Assembly (NCBI GenBank): GCA_900763175.1
Contig: CAAFJI010000090.1
Span: 1 to 6,768 of the forward strand
Source: Lachnospiraceae bacterium
GTDB taxonomy: Bacteria > Bacillota > Clostridia > Lachnospirales > Lachnospiraceae
Length of the DNA stretch: 6,768 bases
Reading direction: 5' to 3'
Under the pieces are notes generated by a model. The model ran no database searches. It was given only the letters and a program-made list of their open reading frames with translations, and had not been told where the DNA came from. The translations under genes and the position numbers were made by a program. Of this stretch, positions 6,054 through 6,768 are shown one piece after another (position 1 is the stretch's first letter; every line of letters begins with the position of its first letter).

Positions 6054-6092
6054 ATCCGGTGCATCTGTTTGCGGCAGGTGCACTACTTTTTT
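6024..6092 (+). ncRNA. Predicted countertranscribed RNA of the rep leader (~69 nt)
   Basis: The RNA is bounded by the plus-strand promoter (5989-6017) and an intrinsic terminator (6059-6092). It would fold into two stem-loops. The first pairs 6031-6037 with 6048-6054 around a 10-base loop TTTGTATTGG, which contains YUNR-type U-turn sequences often seen in antisense RNA loops. The second is the terminator stem. It is antisense to the region between the small membrane protein gene and rep, and covers the end of the former. By analogy to rolling-circle plasmid control RNAs such as those of pT181 and pMV158, it would pair with the nascent rep leader and limit Rep synthesis. The ends are predictions; no homology to a named RNA family is claimed. 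Confidence 0.55.
6059..6092 (+). terminator. Intrinsic terminator of the antisense RNA
   Basis: GTGCATCTG (6059-6067) pairs with CAGGTGCAC (6075-6083), nine pairs including one T/G wobble, with a 7-base loop. TAC and a run of six T follow (6087-6092). The U tract is encoded opposite the Lys codons that end the 60-aa membrane protein gene, and the stem reaches its stop codon. Confidence 0.65.
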
Positions 6093-6265
6093 ATACTTTT
6101 TTCTATGTATCGGCAACAGAACTCAATCACCAAAATAACGAGTATCATTCCTATCCACAATGTTCCCGCTTCTATCATCATCACTGTGCATACTGCTGCA
6201 GCCGCTTCCAGAATCCGCAACAGTTCCAAAGTGTACCGAATCTTTCTTCTCTCCCTGAAGCTCAT
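6083..6265 (-). CDS. Small two-helix membrane protein (60 aa)
   Basis: After a basic N-terminus (MSFRERRKIR) two hydrophobic helices follow, about residues 14-31 and 35-51, separated by a short turn (EAGT), then a Lys-rich tail (YIEKSIKK). This predicts a membrane hairpin with both ends in the cytoplasm by the positive-inside rule. No known family is recognised. The start at 6265 is chosen because its ATG overlaps the stop of the preceding small gene (ATGA); GGAGGAG lies 13 bases upstream, rather far, so coupling probably helps. The same frame is open upstream to an ATG at 6367, but that part lies in the frame shadow of the 46-aa gene. Small membrane proteins beside replication genes are common in phage and plasmid modules; the role here is unknown. 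Confidence 0.65.
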   Translation of the reverse strand: MSFRERRKIRYTLELLRILEAAAAVCTVMMIEAGTLWIGMILVILVIEFCCRYIEKSIKK

Positions 6266-6402
6266 ACAATGATGTACTCTCCTCCGATTTCTTCTGCTAC
6301 CTGTTTCGCCTCTTCGTATGTTCCATATTCGCTCCGTATTCTGCCGGACTGCCAACGAATGATCCATATCTGTTTCCTCTCCTTCTCTTCATTCAAATCC
6401 AA
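6262..6402 (-). CDS. Small unknown protein with probable TTG start (46 aa)
   Basis: The frame encodes a compact protein with the core IWIIRWQSGRIRSEYGTYEE followed by AKQVAEEIGGEYIIV: two strands, a helix and a strand, as in small single-domain phage proteins. Composition and the well-formed hydrophobic pattern argue that it is real. A stop codon (TAG) lies 18 bases before TTG 6402 and no ATG or GTG exists in the usable part, so translation must begin at TTG 6402 (AGAGG ten bases upstream), TTG 6396 or a rarer codon. It overlaps the 52-aa gene by 14 bases and the membrane protein gene by 4. Function unknown. Confidence 0.55.
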   Translation of the reverse strand: MDLNEEKERKQIWIIRWQSGRIRSEYGTYEEAKQVAEEIGGEYIIV

Positions 6403-6547
6403 GTTCTTTGATCCTCTCCTCTATCAGATTTAATTCTGCAGTTACTTCTTCATTTTCCTGAAGCTGCCTCAGTTCATCCCTCCTGCTGACAAGTGCTCCG
6501 TATTCCAGAACTTGCCCTGCTGTCATGTTCAAGATCCTTTGGTCCAT
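6389..6547 (-). CDS. Small coiled-coil-like protein (52 aa)
   Basis: The start is ATG 6547 with AAAGGAG six bases upstream, a better site than the in-frame ATG at 6526. Residues 20-48 are a charged amphipathic helix (DELRQLQENEEVTAELNLIE and onward), likely a short coiled coil for dimerisation. The stop TGA overlaps the beginning of the following TTG-started gene. No family is recognised. It overlaps the preceding 84-aa gene by 74 bases, an unusually long overlap, and the amino-acid pattern looks more natural in this frame over that stretch. Confidence 0.65.
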   Translation of the reverse strand: MDQRILNMTAGQVLEYGALVSRRDELRQLQENEEVTAELNLIEERIKELGFE

Positions 6548-6728
6548 CTGTTTCTCCTTTGATTTTTACTGATTTTCTATTTTGATACTCCAACTCCCTG
6601 CAATAATTATTTAAACAGGCAATCGCATGCTGCTTCTGCTGTTCTGCATACCCGTTCACTTTTTCAGTTGCTCCCAGGAGCCTGATGAATTGATCAACTC
6701 TTTGTATGGTTAATCTCTTATTTCCCAT
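6474..6728 (-). CDS. Small unknown protein (84 aa)
   Basis: ATG 6728 has an excellent AGGAGG with eight bases spacing and overlaps the stop of the preceding gene. The first 55 residues are helical and basic (KRLTIQRVDQFIRLLGATEK, then AIACLNNYCRELEYQNRK). The last 25 residues (from about residue 60) are polar and Ser/Gly-rich and lie over the start of the 52-aa gene. The tail may be flexible or recently extended by loss of an earlier stop. No known domain, signal peptide or membrane segment is seen. It is the first complete gene of the operon here. Confidence 0.6.
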   Translation of the reverse strand: MGNKRLTIQRVDQFIRLLGATEKVNGYAEQQKQHAIACLNNYCRELEYQNRKSVKIKGETDGPKDLEHDSRASSGIRSTCQQEG

Positions 6729-6768
6729 CGTTTAACCTCCTGATAACTTCCTCCCGGCTCAGTCTGAA
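6718..6768 (-). CDS. 3' end of an upstream gene (partial)
   Basis: Sixteen codons, FRLSREEVIRRLNDGK, run in from the window edge and end in TAA, overlapping the start of the 84-aa gene by 11 bases. The helical, charged composition and the overlap, which matches the junction style of this operon, suggest the end of a real gene. Its identity cannot be told. Confidence 0.45.
   Translation of the reverse strand, partial: FRLSREEVIRRLNDGK

Noticed and set aside
5922..6082. Minus-strand promoter for rep in the leader
   Set aside because: TTGCCA and TTGGCA occur, but no -10 lies at a proper distance; TATATT is 24 bases from the first. Read-through from upstream genes seems more likely.
5484..6272. 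Long plus-strand open frame opposite rep and its leader
   Set aside because: Its translation is rich in Ile, Leu, Phe, Ser and His, typical of the shadow of a minus-strand gene, and no ribosome site supports it.
6266..6367. Longer version of the membrane protein starting at ATG 6367
   Set aside because: The extra 34 residues are Arg-rich and unlike a protein, while another frame over the same bases looks truly coding.
1..6768. CRISPR array, tRNA or rRNA, insertion sequence
   Set aside because: No regularly spaced direct repeats, no RNA gene signature and no transposase were seen.

Overview
The window looks like accessory DNA from a Gram-positive Clostridia, most likely a Lachnospiraceae-type gut Firmicute. 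This is inferred from strong AGGAGG-type ribosome sites, moderately AT-rich sequence, and protein families typical of mobile elements in that group (PcfJ, PcfK/AcrIIA9, a rolling-circle HUH initiator, a small HNH-type zinc protein). No rRNA, tRNA, transposase, integrase or CRISPR array is present, so host and element type (plasmid, integrative element or phage) stay open.

Every protein gene lies on the minus strand, so transcription runs from high to low coordinates in one tightly packed operon. In gene order: the 3' end of an unknown gene (6718-6768); small proteins of 84, 52, 46 and 60 aa, the last a two-helix membrane protein (6083-6728); a 161-base non-coding leader (5922-6082); a HUH-family Rep (5199-5921); a degenerate RNase HI-like protein (4760-5197); a PcfK/AcrIIA9-family protein (4312-4767); a PcfJ-family protein with a zinc ribbon (2348-4315); a putative DNA-binding protein (1199-2347); an HNH-like zinc protein (765-1202); a short gap with a hairpin; and an unknown 180-aa protein (116-658). 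Many junctions overlap by 4-8 bases (ATGA type) or abut, which indicates translational coupling and settles several start codons. The first 115 bases hold a long AT-rich inverted repeat and a GC-rich hairpin.

The most interesting part is the leader of the rep gene. On the plus strand, opposite to every gene, a near-consensus promoter (TTGACA, 17 bases, TACAAT) is followed about 40 bases later by a 9-bp hairpin and a U tract. This predicts a two-stem antisense RNA of about 69 nt over the rep mRNA leader, like the countertranscribed RNAs that set copy number in rolling-circle plasmids. The same leader has a 14-bp inverted repeat, a possible attenuator, a segment that could mask the rep ribosome site, and a CTTGATA heptamer identical to the nick motif shared by pC194/pUB110-type plasmids and phiX174. 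Together with Rep, this suggests a compact self-regulated replication module. The downstream genes may be accessory functions for DNA processing, transfer or counter-defence; that part is inference.
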